Assembly: GCF_031624635.1 (NCBI RefSeq)
Contig: NZ_JAMQOQ010000001.1
Coordinates: 992,001 to 1,056,000 of the forward strand
From: Halogeometricum sp. S3BR5-2
Lineage (GTDB): Archaea; Halobacteriota; Halobacteria; Halobacteriales; Haloferacaceae
Reading direction: 5' to 3'
DNA length: 64,000 bases
Shown piece after piece: positions 18,375 through 26,745 of the stretch. Position numbers and translations under genes: made by a program. Under the pieces are notes generated by a model. That model saw only the letters and a program-made list of their open reading frames with translations, was not told where the DNA came from and searched no databases. Position 1 is the stretch's first letter, and each line of letters begins with the position of its first letter.

Positions 18375-18671
18375 ATGGCAGACGAGGACGAGAACGAGGA
18401 CGAGGGACCCGTCGTCGAACTCGGCGAGGAGACGCCCGTCGAGGGCCAACCGCTCGCCCGGGTCGCCTCGCGGTTGACGTGGCCGCGCGAGAGATCACGC
18501 CTCCTCGAGAAGGAGGGAGACGCCGTCGTCCGGACGCCGTCGGGGCCGCGGACGCTCTCGGACGTGTTCGAGGACGTCGACGTCTCCTACTTCGAGACCC
18601 GAAAGGAGTTCGTCGACGAGGTGCAGTCCGTCGTCGGGAACGGTCCCGTCGAGACGAAGCAAACGCGATAG
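18375..18671 (+). CDS. DUF5789 family protein
   Basis: 98 residues, very acidic at the N terminus. The core VASRLTWPRERSRLLEKEGD followed by VRTPSGPRTLSDV and YFETRKEFVDEV is the pattern I recall for DUF5789, a small haloarchaeal family of unknown function. Promoter-like ggattattgc lies near 18340-18350, so the mRNA is close to leaderless. The CPBP gene follows 21 bases later and may be cotranscribed. Confidence 0.85.
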   Translation: MADEDENEDEGPVVELGEETPVEGQPLARVASRLTWPRERSRLLEKEGDAVVRTPSGPRTLSDVFEDVDVSYFETRKEFVDEVQSVVGNGPVETKQTR

Positions 18672-18692
18672 GCGGTCGAAGGACGGTTCTCG

Positions 18693-19388
18693 GTGTTCGG
18701 CGTCTCGCTCTCGCGGCTCCGCGATTCGGTGACCGGGCTCTCGTGGCTGCAGAAGTCGCTACTGACGGGGCTGTTCCTCGCGCTCCTGTGGGGGACGTGG
18801 ACCGTCCCGCCGTCGGACCTCACCTACCGGGCGTTCCGGGACGCCGTCGTCTTCATCGTCTTCCCCGCCGCTCTCGCCGTCACGCACGGCCGCAATCTCG
18901 GCTGGCGGGTGAACCGACGCGCCCTCCGAAACACGGTTCTCATCTCGGCGTTCGTCCTCCCGTTCTACGTCGTCGGGTCGTCGCTGCCGAGCGTCAGGGC
19001 GTACTACCCGATGTGGGAGACGAGCACCGCACTCGCGGCGTTCGTCCCGCACGCCCTCCAGCAACTGCTCGTCGTCGTCGCCGCGGAGACGTACTACCGC
19101 GGCCTGCTCTGCGTCGGCGTGAGCGAGGAGTTCGGTTTCAAGAGCGTCTTCATCAGCCCCGTCGTCTACGCGCTTCACCACGTCGGCAAGCCGCCCATCG
19201 AACTCGTGCTCTCGGCGCCGACGGACGTGCTGTTCGGCGCCGTCGACTACGACAGCGACTCCATCCTCCCCTCCATCGTCGCACACGGACTCGGCCTCGT
19301 CCTCCTCGATTGGTTGGTCCTGCACGACCCGCTCATCCCCACGGAGACGGTGCTGGGATGGCTCCGCTGGCTTCCGATTCCGCTCTGA
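18693..19388 (+). CDS. CPBP-family intramembrane protease-like protein
   Basis: 231 residues, GTG start. About six to seven hydrophobic helices. The CPBP (Abi/Rce1) motifs are degenerate: motif 1 reads AETYYRG near residue 130 where EExxxR is usual, motif 2 is in ALHHVGKP near 157, and a late IVAHGLGLVLLD supplies a further His. The first glutamate of motif 1 is replaced by alanine, so it may be an inactive or altered member. Membrane located; substrate unknown. Confidence 0.8.
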   Translation: MFGVSLSRLRDSVTGLSWLQKSLLTGLFLALLWGTWTVPPSDLTYRAFRDAVVFIVFPAALAVTHGRNLGWRVNRRALRNTVLISAFVLPFYVVGSSLPSVRAYYPMWETSTALAAFVPHALQQLLVVVAAETYYRGLLCVGVSEEFGFKSVFISPVVYALHHVGKPPIELVLSAPTDVLFGAVDYDSDSILPSIVAHGLGLVLLDWLVLHDPLIPTETVLGWLRWLPIPL

Positions 19389-19448
19389 GCCGTCGGGCCG
19401 AGGCGACGTTCCCGTAGCTTTTCCCCGACGGCGCCGTAACCCGAGAGG

Positions 19449-19898
19449 ATGACGCTCCCAATCGACCCCGAGGCGCTCTCGGACGGCGACGTCGGCGAGA
19501 AGCGCGCGACGCTCCGGATGGACCACGAGGAGGCGATAGAACACGTTCGCGAGACGTTCGTCGACGCCGGGTTCGGCGTGCCCGTCGAGTTCTCCCCCTC
19601 CGAGTTGCTGAACGAGAAAGTCGACGCGGACCGGGACCCCTACTACGTCCTCGGCGCGTGCAACCCGGCCATCGCCGACCGGGTGCTCGACGCCTCCGAG
19701 AAGCGGATGGGCGGGCTGTTCCCCTGCAACGTCGTCGTCTGGGAGGAGGAGCCGGGCGTCCAGACGGTGTATCACGTGAGCATCATGCGCATCGGCCGCC
19801 TCGTCGGCCTCGCGCCCGACGACGAGGAGATGGAGGACATCATCGCCGAGACGGGACGACTCGCGGACGAGGCGTTCTCGAACCTCGACGCGGCGTAA
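19449..19898 (+). CDS. DUF302 domain protein
   Basis: 149 residues, soluble. The DUF302 hallmarks are clear: a HEEAIEHVRETFVDAGFGV helix after the first strand, GACNPAIADRVLDA near 73, GGLFPCNVVVWEE near 92. The family is a small alpha/beta fold of unknown role, with conserved CNP and PC cysteines often linked to redox or metal stress. After the TAA the frame continues with an acidic AEAEAEAKADPDP stretch, which may be a former C-terminal tail. Confidence 0.88.
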   Translation: MTLPIDPEALSDGDVGEKRATLRMDHEEAIEHVRETFVDAGFGVPVEFSPSELLNEKVDADRDPYYVLGACNPAIADRVLDASEKRMGGLFPCNVVVWEEEPGVQTVYHVSIMRIGRLVGLAPDDEEMEDIIAETGRLADEAFSNLDAA

Positions 19899-19949
19899 GC
19901 GGAGGCAGAGGCGGAGGCGAAAGCGGACCCCGACCCGACGGCGCGGGCC

Positions 19950-20150
19950 TCACTCGTCGGCGGCGCCCGCCCGTTCGTCGAACTCGACGACGACGACGTC
20001 CCAATCGGGAACCTCCGAGGAGGTCCGACACTCCCATCCGCCCTCCACGTCGACGCCGTTGTCGTGTGCGGATTCGATGAGCGCTCGCAGCGCCGCGTTG
20101 AACTCCGACGCGGTGCGGACCGTCGGGTCCGGGGAACTGGGTGGTGACAT
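19950..20150 (-). CDS. Small conserved haloarchaeal protein, 66 aa
   Basis: MSPPSSPDPTVRTASEFNAA then a helix (ALRALIESAHDNGVDVEGG) and a beta pair (WECRTSSEVPDWDVVVVEFD). The WEC...PDWDVVVVE pattern feels like a recurring small haloarchaeal family, but I cannot name it. ATG at 20150. It converges on the DUF302 gene. No motif gives a function. Confidence 0.65.
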   Translation of the reverse strand: MSPPSSPDPTVRTASEFNAALRALIESAHDNGVDVEGGWECRTSSEVPDWDVVVVEFDERAGAADE

Positions 20151-20308
20151 GGTCTCGTTCGTGTGCTCGTCGTCGCTGTGGCGGCGTTTCGACCGTCGAA
20201 CCGTGCTATACGTTGATACGCAGGACGCCGATATATTAACACCTGCGCAACCAGTAGTCCGACTGTGATGTCGCGACCGGCCCGCGGGACGGCGGTCACC
20301 CCCCGCCT

Positions 20309-20322
20309 GCATGGTGTACCAA
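20309..20322. repeat. 14-mer GCATGGTGTRCCAA, copy 1
   Basis: gcatggtgtaccaa lies 51-64 bases before the ATG of the HTH-10 regulator gene. Its centre TGGTGTACCA is an inverted repeat (TGGT/ACCA). A near-identical copy lies at 21443-21456 before the DUF7344 gene, which points to a shared transcription-factor site. Confidence 0.45.
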
Positions 20323-20332
20323 GCCATCGTAT

Positions 20333-20366
20333 CTTGTCGGCATAGGGTGAACTCGCAATCGACAAG
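20333..20366. promoter_or_regulatory. Inverted repeat CTTGTCG-N20-CGACAAG before the HTH-10 gene
   Basis: A 7-base perfect inverted repeat (20333-20339 and 20360-20366) ends 6 bases before the ATG at 20373. The spacing is about two to three helical turns, as for a dimeric regulator. It could be an autoregulatory operator; a chance repeat cannot be excluded. Confidence 0.3.
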
Positions 20367-20372
20367 CCGATC

Positions 20373-21029
20373 ATGAGTGTCATCGTAGAACTCTGTATTC
20401 AGCCCTCCGAGTTCGAGTTGGGGCGGGTTCTCGACCTCGAATGGGGGACGAAGGTCGAACTCGAAACGCTCGTACCGCTGGGTGAAGACGCGGTTCCGTT
20501 CTTTCTCGTCTATGACTGCGACCGCGACCCGGAAGCGCTCGCCGCCTCGATGGAGGCGTCCCCGTCGGTCGAACGCGTGAGCGTCGTCGACGTCTTCCGG
20601 GACCGAGTCCGGTTCGCACTGCGGTGGGACCCCGGAGAGGACGCGCTCTTCTCCGGACTCGCGGCGGCGGGCGCCCACCTGTTCAGCGCGCGCGGCGCCC
20701 TCGACGAGTGGCGACTGGAGATACACTTTCCGACCCACCGCGCGCTCTCGGCGTTTCGCGCCACCTGCGAGGAGAGGGACGTCTCGCTCGACATCGAACG
20801 CGTCTACAGCCCCGACGAGGCGGACGCCGAACCGTGGGACGGGCTGACCGAGGTCCAGCGCGAGACGCTCCTCATCGCCGTCGACAGCGGGTACTACGAC
20901 ATCCCGCGGCGGTGCACGACGGTCGAGTTGGCGGACGAACTCGGCGTCTCGGACCAGGCGGTCACCGAACGGCTCAGACGCGCCATCGTCTCGCTGGTGA
21001 CGACGACGCTCGTCGCCGCCGAGGGCTGA
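20373..21029 (+). CDS. Bat-like HTH-10 transcription regulator
   Basis: 218 residues. The C-terminal HTH_10 (bacterio-opsin activator) domain is plain: LTEVQRETLLIAVDSGYYDIP near residue 150, then ELADELGVSDQAVTERLRRAI near 182, the recognition helix. The N-terminal part is a sensor-like alpha/beta domain without a clear ligand site. A DNA-binding regulator of the common haloarchaeal Bat family; the targets are not evident. A shared 14-mer and an inverted repeat lie in its promoter. Confidence 0.88.
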   Translation: MSVIVELCIQPSEFELGRVLDLEWGTKVELETLVPLGEDAVPFFLVYDCDRDPEALAASMEASPSVERVSVVDVFRDRVRFALRWDPGEDALFSGLAAAGAHLFSARGALDEWRLEIHFPTHRALSAFRATCEERDVSLDIERVYSPDEADAEPWDGLTEVQRETLLIAVDSGYYDIPRRCTTVELADELGVSDQAVTERLRRAIVSLVTTTLVAAEG

Positions 21030-21037
21030 CTCGGCGT

Positions 21038-21406
21038 CTAAGCCTCGGTCGCCGACTCGTCCTCGGCGTCGGACGCGAAGACGGCGTCGAGAACCCGGCG
21101 GGCGTCGGCGTCGACGGCGTCCGCGGCGAGTCCGACGCGTTCCTCCGCGTCCGGGTCGGAGACGCCGTCGCGCGTCAGGAGGCCGGCGTCCGACAGCGCG
21201 GGGAGGTGTGAGCGGCGCAGCGATAGCAGCACTCGTTCGACGTGGCCGTTCTCCACCGTCGACGGGGAGCGCCCGCTCTCGCGCCGCGCGACGGCCGCCG
21301 CGAGTTCCGCCGGCGTCATCGCGGCGCCGTGCTCTCTGAGGACGACCAGCGCGGTGAGACGGCGACTCCGCGACAGCGGCCCCGACGCCGTTGCCCGTTG
21401 ATCCAT
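21038..21406 (-). CDS. DUF7344 winged-helix-like regulator
   Basis: 122 residues. SRRLTALVVLREHGAAMTPAEL then VERVLLSLRRSHLPALSDAGLL matches the winged-helix fold that haloarchaea carry in the DUF7344 family. ATG at 21406. It ends 8 bases from the convergent HTH-10 gene, and both upstream regions share a 14-mer. Probably a small transcription factor; possibly regulated with, or by, its neighbour. Confidence 0.8.
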   Translation of the reverse strand: MDQRATASGPLSRSRRLTALVVLREHGAAMTPAELAAAVARRESGRSPSTVENGHVERVLLSLRRSHLPALSDAGLLTRDGVSDPDAEERVGLAADAVDADARRVLDAVFASDAEDESATEA

Positions 21407-21442
21407 ACGCGAAACCACGTCGGCTCCCCCGATAGGACCGGT

Positions 21443-21456
21443 GCATGGTGTGCCAA
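21443..21456. repeat. 14-mer GCATGGTGTRCCAA, copy 2
   Basis: gcatggtgtgccaa (minus strand ttggcacaccatgc) lies 37-50 bases before the DUF7344 ATG, just downstream of a TATA-like gaataaacg on the minus strand (about 21459-21467), where a repressor would block initiation. One base differs from copy 1. Confidence 0.45.
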
Positions 21457-21491
21457 CCCGTTTATTCGGCCGGAGCCGTCGTCCGCCGGAA

Positions 21492-21686
21492 TCAAACGCG
21501 CTCTTCGAGCCGTTCGAGCGAGTCCGCGATGCGGTTCGTGTCCGCGCGGATCTGATAGAGGAAGTAGGCGGCCGCGAGGAGAGCGCCGACGGGAACGAGT
21601 GCGAACAGGCCGTAGAGGATGAGAGCGAGCAGTGCGCCGGCGCCGCCGGGCACGCCGACCTGAAGTTGAACTGCGAGCGTGAGCAT
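21492..21686 (-). CDS. Small membrane protein with coiled tail, 64 aa
   Basis: One or two hydrophobic helices (about residues 14-43, ALLALILYGLFALVPVGALL) then a short amphipathic helix IRADTNRIADSLERLEERV. The layout is that of a small haloarchaeal membrane protein with a cytoplasmic coiled coil. Nothing identifies a function. It sits in front of the NreA gene on the opposite side of a 37-base gap, same strand. Confidence 0.65.
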   Translation of the reverse strand: MLTLAVQLQVGVPGGAGALLALILYGLFALVPVGALLAAAYFLYQIRADTNRIADSLERLEERV

Positions 21687-21723
21687 ACCGCCGAGAGCGG
21701 CGGGTGGGGGAAAAAGCGTTCGT

Positions 21724-22989
21724 CTACGAGTAGTCGCCGAGGCTCGTCTGAAGTCCCGACGCCATCGTCGACTTCCGCCGCAGGTCGCCCGCGGAGACGG
21801 GGAGATACTCCGTCACCTGCCGGACCGCCGCGGCGAACGTCTCCGCGGTGGCCGACTCGCCCTCGAAGGCGTCTCTGACCGACTCGCGGACCTGCCAGAC
21901 GCCCGCCGGCCCCCAGTAGTCGTCGGAGACGTGTCTGAGGACGAGCACCTTCGCCTGCCTGCCCCGCCGGTCGAGATACTCCAACGCGCCGAGGCGGGAG
22001 GCGTGGTACGCGCCCGCCGTCTCCTCGACGTAGCCCGTCCGGCCCTCGAACCCCTCGCCGTCGGCCGCGAGCCACATCCCCGCCTCGGGGTCGGGGTTCC
22101 AGACGCTGCCCGGCGCCTTCATCTCGACCAACTCGAACTCCCAGTCGCCGGGGGCGAGAATCACCCAGAAGGCGTTGCCGAGGAACTCGTTGCGGTGAAT
22201 CTCCACCGTGTCGACGCTCGGGTTCGTCCGGATTCCGCCTCGTAGAAACTGCCCGACGGTGTCGTCGACGGCCGTGATGGACCACCGCGTGGGGACGAGA
22301 CGGCGGTTCTCCCCCTGTCCCAGCGCCCCCGCCGAGAGGATGGTGTTGATGTCGTACACGTCGAACCCCCGCCGATAGAGGTAGTTCATCGCCCCCTGGG
22401 CGTTCCAGTCGTCGTCCTCCAGCGTCTTCTTCACTGGACGGGGAACGTGCGGGTTCTCGGCCAGGTCGGCCGACCGGGCGCGGGCGCGGGGGCCGGTGGG
22501 CGTGGCGATGTCGTCGCGCCCCACGTCGAAGTCGACGTCCGGGCGGCCGTCGAGGCCGATTTCGACGCTCACCGGCCGGTCGGCGATGGCCACCTCCCGC
22601 TGAACGCCGAGGAAGCCGTCCCACGCGTCGTTCACGTTCTGCACCTCCGTGGGACGATTCGAGTTCAGGAGGCTCGTGCGCCGACGGAACACGTCCTCGA
22701 TGGAGACGCCCTCCTCGTACCACCCGGCGGACGTCTCGTACTTCGCGGCGTCGTCCTCGCGGCCGACGGGCGAGAGGATGCCCGTCGAGACGTTCGGGTA
22801 GTTCGACGCGCCGACGAAGATGGACGGCGAGACGCTCCCGAACAGCGAGTCGCCCTGCACCGTCTCCTCGAAGCGGTGCTGGAAGTCCTCCAGGTGGTCG
22901 AGGATGTCGTAGGACTTCTCCTGGGCGAGGCGGCGCCGCTTCGCGCGTTCGGACTCCGCCGCGAGGTCCATGTACTCGTCGAGGCGCAT
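21724..22989 (-). CDS. nreA: DNA repair protein NreA
   Basis: 421 residues, the usual length of archaeal Nre proteins. Conserved stretches include SPSIFVGASNYPNVSTGIL near 50, FRRRTSLLNSNRP near 103 and RRGFDVYDINTILSAGALGQ near 208. The last eight residues QTSLGDYS fit a PCNA-interacting (PIP) box (QxxLxxY), as reported for this family. Nre proteins act with UvrABC/PCNA in repair of crosslinks. ATG at 22989. Its neighbour upstream on the same strand is the TFB gene. Confidence 0.93.
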   Translation of the reverse strand: MRLDEYMDLAAESERAKRRRLAQEKSYDILDHLEDFQHRFEETVQGDSLFGSVSPSIFVGASNYPNVSTGILSPVGREDDAAKYETSAGWYEEGVSIEDVFRRRTSLLNSNRPTEVQNVNDAWDGFLGVQREVAIADRPVSVEIGLDGRPDVDFDVGRDDIATPTGPRARARSADLAENPHVPRPVKKTLEDDDWNAQGAMNYLYRRGFDVYDINTILSAGALGQGENRRLVPTRWSITAVDDTVGQFLRGGIRTNPSVDTVEIHRNEFLGNAFWVILAPGDWEFELVEMKAPGSVWNPDPEAGMWLAADGEGFEGRTGYVEETAGAYHASRLGALEYLDRRGRQAKVLVLRHVSDDYWGPAGVWQVRESVRDAFEGESATAETFAAAVRQVTEYLPVSAGDLRRKSTMASGLQTSLGDYS

Positions 22990-23157
22990 CTGGTCGATTT
23001 CTCTAGCCGCGCGACCCGCTTGAACCTGTCGCGGGCGGGCGAAACGCGGAGAATCCGGGAGAATCGGGACTTCGAAGAGCGGTTCGTTCGCGGGCGTTCG
23101 CCGCCGTCGAGAACGGCCGGGCGGCGACGCGTGGTCGGGGCGGGACGGGACCGGTCC

Positions 23158-24162
23158 TCAGCCGTGGATGCCCATCGCTTCGATCTGCTCTTGGTACCGG
23201 TTTCGGATGGTGACCTCGGTCACCTGCGCCACGTCGGCGACCTCTCGCTGGGTCTTCTTCTCGTTGCAGAGCAGCGAGGCGGCGTAGATAGCCGCGGCGG
23301 CGTATCCCGTGGGCGATTTACCCGACAGGAGACCCTTCTCGGCCGTCGTCTCGATTATCTCGTTGGCCTTCGACTGCACCTCCTTCGAGAGTTCGAGTTC
23401 CGAGGAGAACCGCGGGACGTACTTCTTCGGGTCGACGGGCTTCATCTCCAGTCCGAGTTCCTGGGAGATGTAGCGGTACGTCCGTCCGATTTCCTTTCGC
23501 TCGACCCGGGAGACGTCGGATATCTCTTCGAGCGAGCGCGGGATGCCCTCCTTTCGACAGGCGGCGTAGAGCGCGGACGTGGCGACGCCCTCGATGGAGC
23601 GTCCCCGAATCAGGTCCTCGTTGAGCGCGCGGCGGTAGATGACCGACGCGACCTCACGGACCGACCGGGGCACGCCAAGCGCGGAGGCCATCCGGTCGAT
23701 TTCCGAGAGCGCGAACTGGAGGTTCCGCTCGCCGGCGTCCTTCGTCCGGATGCGCTCCTGCCACTTGCGGAGCCGGTGCATCTGCGAGCGCTTCCGCGAG
23801 GAGATGGAGCGCCCGTAGGCGTCTTTGTCCTTCCAGTCTATCGTCGTCGTCAGCCCCTTGTCGTGCATCGTCTGCGTCGTCGGCGCGCCGACGCGGGACT
23901 TCGACTGCCGTTCGGAGTGGTTGAACGCCCGCCACTCCGGACCGGGGTCTATCTGTTCCTCCTCGACGACGATACCGGTCGGTTCGTGGATGAGTTCGCC
24001 GTCGCCGGTCCGGACGAGGTCCTCCTCGTCCATGTCCTCGAAGTCGATGTCGTCCTCGTTCTCCTCTTCGGTCTGCTCCTCGGCGGCGTCCTCGTCCCGA
24101 CGCTCGCGGTTCCATCGTACTCGATCACCGTCTCGCTCCCGCTGGCGAGTAGGCCGTGTCAT
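23158..24162 (-). CDS. tfb: Transcription initiation factor TFB without zinc-ribbon cysteines
   Basis: 334 residues. Two cyclin-like repeats (about 125-225 and 230-325) and the B-reader/linker ([20 protein letters not shown] near 115) are well kept, so it should bind TBP and BRE DNA. The N-terminal zinc-ribbon site is lost: where other TFBs have two CxxC pairs, this reads [14 protein letters not shown] and [14 protein letters not shown], with no cysteine before residue 190. Several TFB paralogues usually exist in haloarchaea, so this may be a specialised one. ATG at 24162; BRE/TATA-like gggtttaagtc on the minus strand lies near 24190-24200. Confidence 0.93.
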   Translation of the reverse strand: MTRPTRQRERDGDRVRWNRERRDEDAAEEQTEEENEDDIDFEDMDEEDLVRTGDGELIHEPTGIVVEEEQIDPGPEWRAFNHSERQSKSRVGAPTTQTMHDKGLTTTIDWKDKDAYGRSISSRKRSQMHRLRKWQERIRTKDAGERNLQFALSEIDRMASALGVPRSVREVASVIYRRALNEDLIRGRSIEGVATSALYAACRKEGIPRSLEEISDVSRVERKEIGRTYRYISQELGLEMKPVDPKKYVPRFSSELELSKEVQSKANEIIETTAEKGLLSGKSPTGYAAAAIYAASLLCNEKKTQREVADVAQVTEVTIRNRYQEQIEAMGIHG

Positions 24163-24273
24163 CGCATTTTTATAGTCGGTGTCGCGTCAGACTTAAACCC
24201 TTGGACGAATCGGGAGGCGGAGAGAACGCGCTCGTGAGGGCCTCAACGACGGATTCGGACCGCAAAAATCGCA

Positions 24274-26151
24274 TCACGGGCCGACCACGAGGGCGCCGTC
24301 CTCGTACCGGTAGCCCAGCGCTCGGAACGCCTCCCTCGCCCGTCCGGCATCCACGTCGCCGTCGCTCCCGAGGAAGGGGGTCACCGGGTTGCCGTCGGTC
24401 CACTCGAACGACTCGGGATACCAGCGAGTGTCCCAGAGCGGACCGACCGCCGGCCGCCCGTAGCCGTCGAACACCGCCTCCACGACGTGTTCGGCGTCGA
24501 GGAGTCGCGCGAGCGTTCGGCGGAACGGGGCGTCCGAGAGGTGGGGCCGGCGGGCGTTGTAGCCGACGACGTAGGGGGCGGGCGAGCGCTCGACGAGAAG
24601 TTCCAGGGCGTCCGAGCGGCCGATGCGCGGGACGGCGTCGGCGCCGACGGGCGTCCCCGTGGCGTCCGCCTCGCCGCCGGCGACTGTTTCGACGGCCGTC
24701 ACCCCGGTGCCGACGACCCGGACCGAGAAGCGCTCGAAGGGGACGTCGCCGACCCGCCGCGCCAGCGTCCCGGGGGCGGCCTCGCCGGTCAGGAAGTGGT
24801 CGTCGAAGCGTTCGAGCACCACCTCCTGCCCCGACGTGCTCCCCTCGAACCGGAGGGGACCGCTCCCGACGGGCGGGACGTTGTCGGCCGTCAGCGCCTC
24901 GGTGGTCGGGTCCGCGTCGCCCTCGCGGGAGACCGAGGCGGTCCGCTCTCGCCAGACGTGTTCGGGCAGCACCGGGACGGTGAACGCGTGGGCGGCGACG
25001 CTCGGCGCGCACTCGACGAACCGAAACTCGACCGTCGTCTCGTCCGCGGCGACCACCTCGTCGACGAGCGTGGTCAGTCCGCGGTACCGGGGGGCGGGGA
25101 CCGGGCCGCCGCCGTCGTCCTCGCCCTCACTCCCATCCTCGCCCTCAGTCGCCCCCTCCCCCTCACCGAGCGTCGTGTCCGAGAGCAGTGCGAAGGTGAA
25201 CGCGACGTCCCCGGCGGTGAACGGTTCCCCGTCGTGCCACGTCGTCCCCTCGCGGAGTCGCACGCGGCCGACCGGGGCGTCGTCGTCGGAGAGCGTCCAC
25301 GAGTCGGCGCGCCACGGTTCGACGCCCTCGTCGGTGGCGTACCCGAGGGGGTCGTACAGCAGACCCGTGAGAACGCCGTCGCTCCGGTGTGCGACCGACA
25401 GGGGGTTGAGGTTCGCCGTCCGGCGCTCGTCGGTGGCCGCCAGTCGGAGCGTGTCGTCGCGGCGCTGTCCGCCGGCGCGCGACTCGGCCGCCCCCTCTGT
25501 TCGATTCAGAGAGAGATAGCCGAGCGGCGACCGGAGGTCGACCCCCCGCCACCCCGTGTACGCCGTCCGCCGGGCCGCCCTGACGTCGTCGGGGACGGCG
25601 AGCAGCGTGAACGGCTGGGTCCGGGCGATAGTCGACTGCAACTCCCGAACCAGTCGCATGCGGCGCCGCCCCGACGCCCGTCGCTGCGCGTCGAGTCGGT
25701 CGTCGACGCGGTCGTTCTCGTAGCCGAACGGGTTCTGCCAGCCGGGTCCGTCGACGAACCGCGAGTGCAACAGCGGGTAGAGCGCGTCCGGCCGCCGGAA
25801 CTGCGCGGGGAGGCGCGCCACGAACAGGTCGAACTCCCCGCGGAGCAGCGCGCGACGGTACAGTTCCTCCTCGGCCATCGGGACGACGGTGGCGCCGAGA
25901 CCGGCCGTCCGGAGCCACTCCGCCACCTGACGGGCGATGCGGCGGGCGTACGGGTCGGTGTCGCTCGGCAGGGTCGCGACGCGCACCCGTACCCGCCGGG
26001 GGGAGTCCGAGTCGACGAACCGCCGCACTCGTCCCAGACAGCCGCCGGCGAACGCGGCCGTTCCGCCGGCCGCGGCCAAGAGCGCCCGGCGTCGCACCGT
26101 CGGCGTCGAGGAGTCCGCCATCGACCCGGAGCGTTCAGCTCCCGCGTCCAT
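24274..26151 (-). CDS. Tat-exported oligopeptide-type ABC substrate-binding lipoprotein (SBP_bac_5)
   Basis: 625 residues. A Tat signal (TVRRRALLAAAG) with a lipobox (FAGGC, cysteine at residue 38) predicts an anchored lipoprotein. The mature part follows the family 5 layout; LRLAATDERRTANLNPLS near 230 and VRLREGTTWHDGEPFTAGDVAFTF near 295 are the usual domain I and hinge markers. A low-complexity Glu/Gly/Asp insert sits near 335-355. No permease or ATPase gene is adjacent. ATG at 26151 or 26121; the second would give a shorter, more typical Tat n-region. Confidence 0.85.
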   Translation of the reverse strand: MDAGAERSGSMADSSTPTVRRRALLAAAGGTAAFAGGCLGRVRRFVDSDSPRRVRVRVATLPSDTDPYARRIARQVAEWLRTAGLGATVVPMAEEELYRRALLRGEFDLFVARLPAQFRRPDALYPLLHSRFVDGPGWQNPFGYENDRVDDRLDAQRRASGRRRMRLVRELQSTIARTQPFTLLAVPDDVRAARRTAYTGWRGVDLRSPLGYLSLNRTEGAAESRAGGQRRDDTLRLAATDERRTANLNPLSVAHRSDGVLTGLLYDPLGYATDEGVEPWRADSWTLSDDDAPVGRVRLREGTTWHDGEPFTAGDVAFTFALLSDTTLGEGEGATEGEDGSEGEDDGGGPVPAPRYRGLTTLVDEVVAADETTVEFRFVECAPSVAAHAFTVPVLPEHVWRERTASVSREGDADPTTEALTADNVPPVGSGPLRFEGSTSGQEVVLERFDDHFLTGEAAPGTLARRVGDVPFERFSVRVVGTGVTAVETVAGGEADATGTPVGADAVPRIGRSDALELLVERSPAPYVVGYNARRPHLSDAPFRRTLARLLDAEHVVEAVFDGYGRPAVGPLWDTRWYPESFEWTDGNPVTPFLGSDGDVDAGRAREAFRALGYRYEDGALVVGP

Positions 26152-26199
26152 AGGCGTTGTGACCCCCCGAGCGCCTCGTCGGAATCGCCGTCGGAGTCG

Positions 26200-26745
26200 T
26201 CACCGGAACCACCACCGCGAGAACCGGTCGAACGGGTCGCGGTCGTCGACGGTCAGAGCGCCCGTGCCGGTACTGGCGCCGGCACCGTCGTCGTCGCCCG
26301 CGTCGAGTCGGAGCATGGCGGCCAGACCGACGAGCGTGACGACCACCGCGAACGACCCGGCGACGACGTTGCCGAGCATCCAGTCGTAGTAGAGTCCGTA
26401 GAGCCGAACGGTGAACGGGGCGAACAGGCGGATGCCGCCGGTGAGGTAGTCGGCGACGAGGTGGGAGCCGTAGCCGAGTGCCGCCGCCCGCCAGTGGCCG
26501 ACGCCGCGGGCGGCGCCGACGAACAGCAGGAGGGCGAGGAGAGAGTGGGTGATGCCGCGGTGGGTCCAGAGCGGACCCGAGAGGTAGCCGGCGTAGACGA
26601 ACGGCGTGAACAGGTACTTGTCCAGGTCGGGCACGCTGGCGGCCAGGATGGCGACGAGGTAGGGCTCCGCCCGCCGAGTGCGCAGCACCGAGACGACGAG
26701 CGAAACCGCGAGCAGCACGTGGACGCCGTCGGCCACCACGGTCAC
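26200..26745 (-). CDS. YdjM/metal-dependent hydrolase-like membrane protein
   Basis: 181 residues. Pattern AASVPDLDKYLF near 33, HRGITHSLLALLL near 57 and YGSHLVADYLTGGI near 83, with four membrane helices, fits the LexA-binding inner-membrane-associated hydrolase (YdjM) family, whose His/Asp residues could bind a metal. The GTG at 26745 is favoured because it overlaps the TGA of a 28-codon reading frame that begins at an ATG at 26828 (GTGA), and the family core begins here. GTG at 26748 and 26736 are alternatives; see the finding on a possible one-base loss. Confidence 0.75.
   Translation of the reverse strand: MTVVADGVHVLLAVSLVVSVLRTRRAEPYLVAILAASVPDLDKYLFTPFVYAGYLSGPLWTHRGITHSLLALLLFVGAARGVGHWRAAALGYGSHLVADYLTGGIRLFAPFTVRLYGLYYDWMLGNVVAGSFAVVVTLVGLAAMLRLDAGDDDGAGASTGTGALTVDDRDPFDRFSRWWFR

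Noticed and set aside
24167-24174. ctataaaa on the minus strand near the tfb start, as a promoter
   Set aside because: It lies only 5-12 bases before the ATG; the gggtttaagtc element at 24190-24200 is at the right distance.
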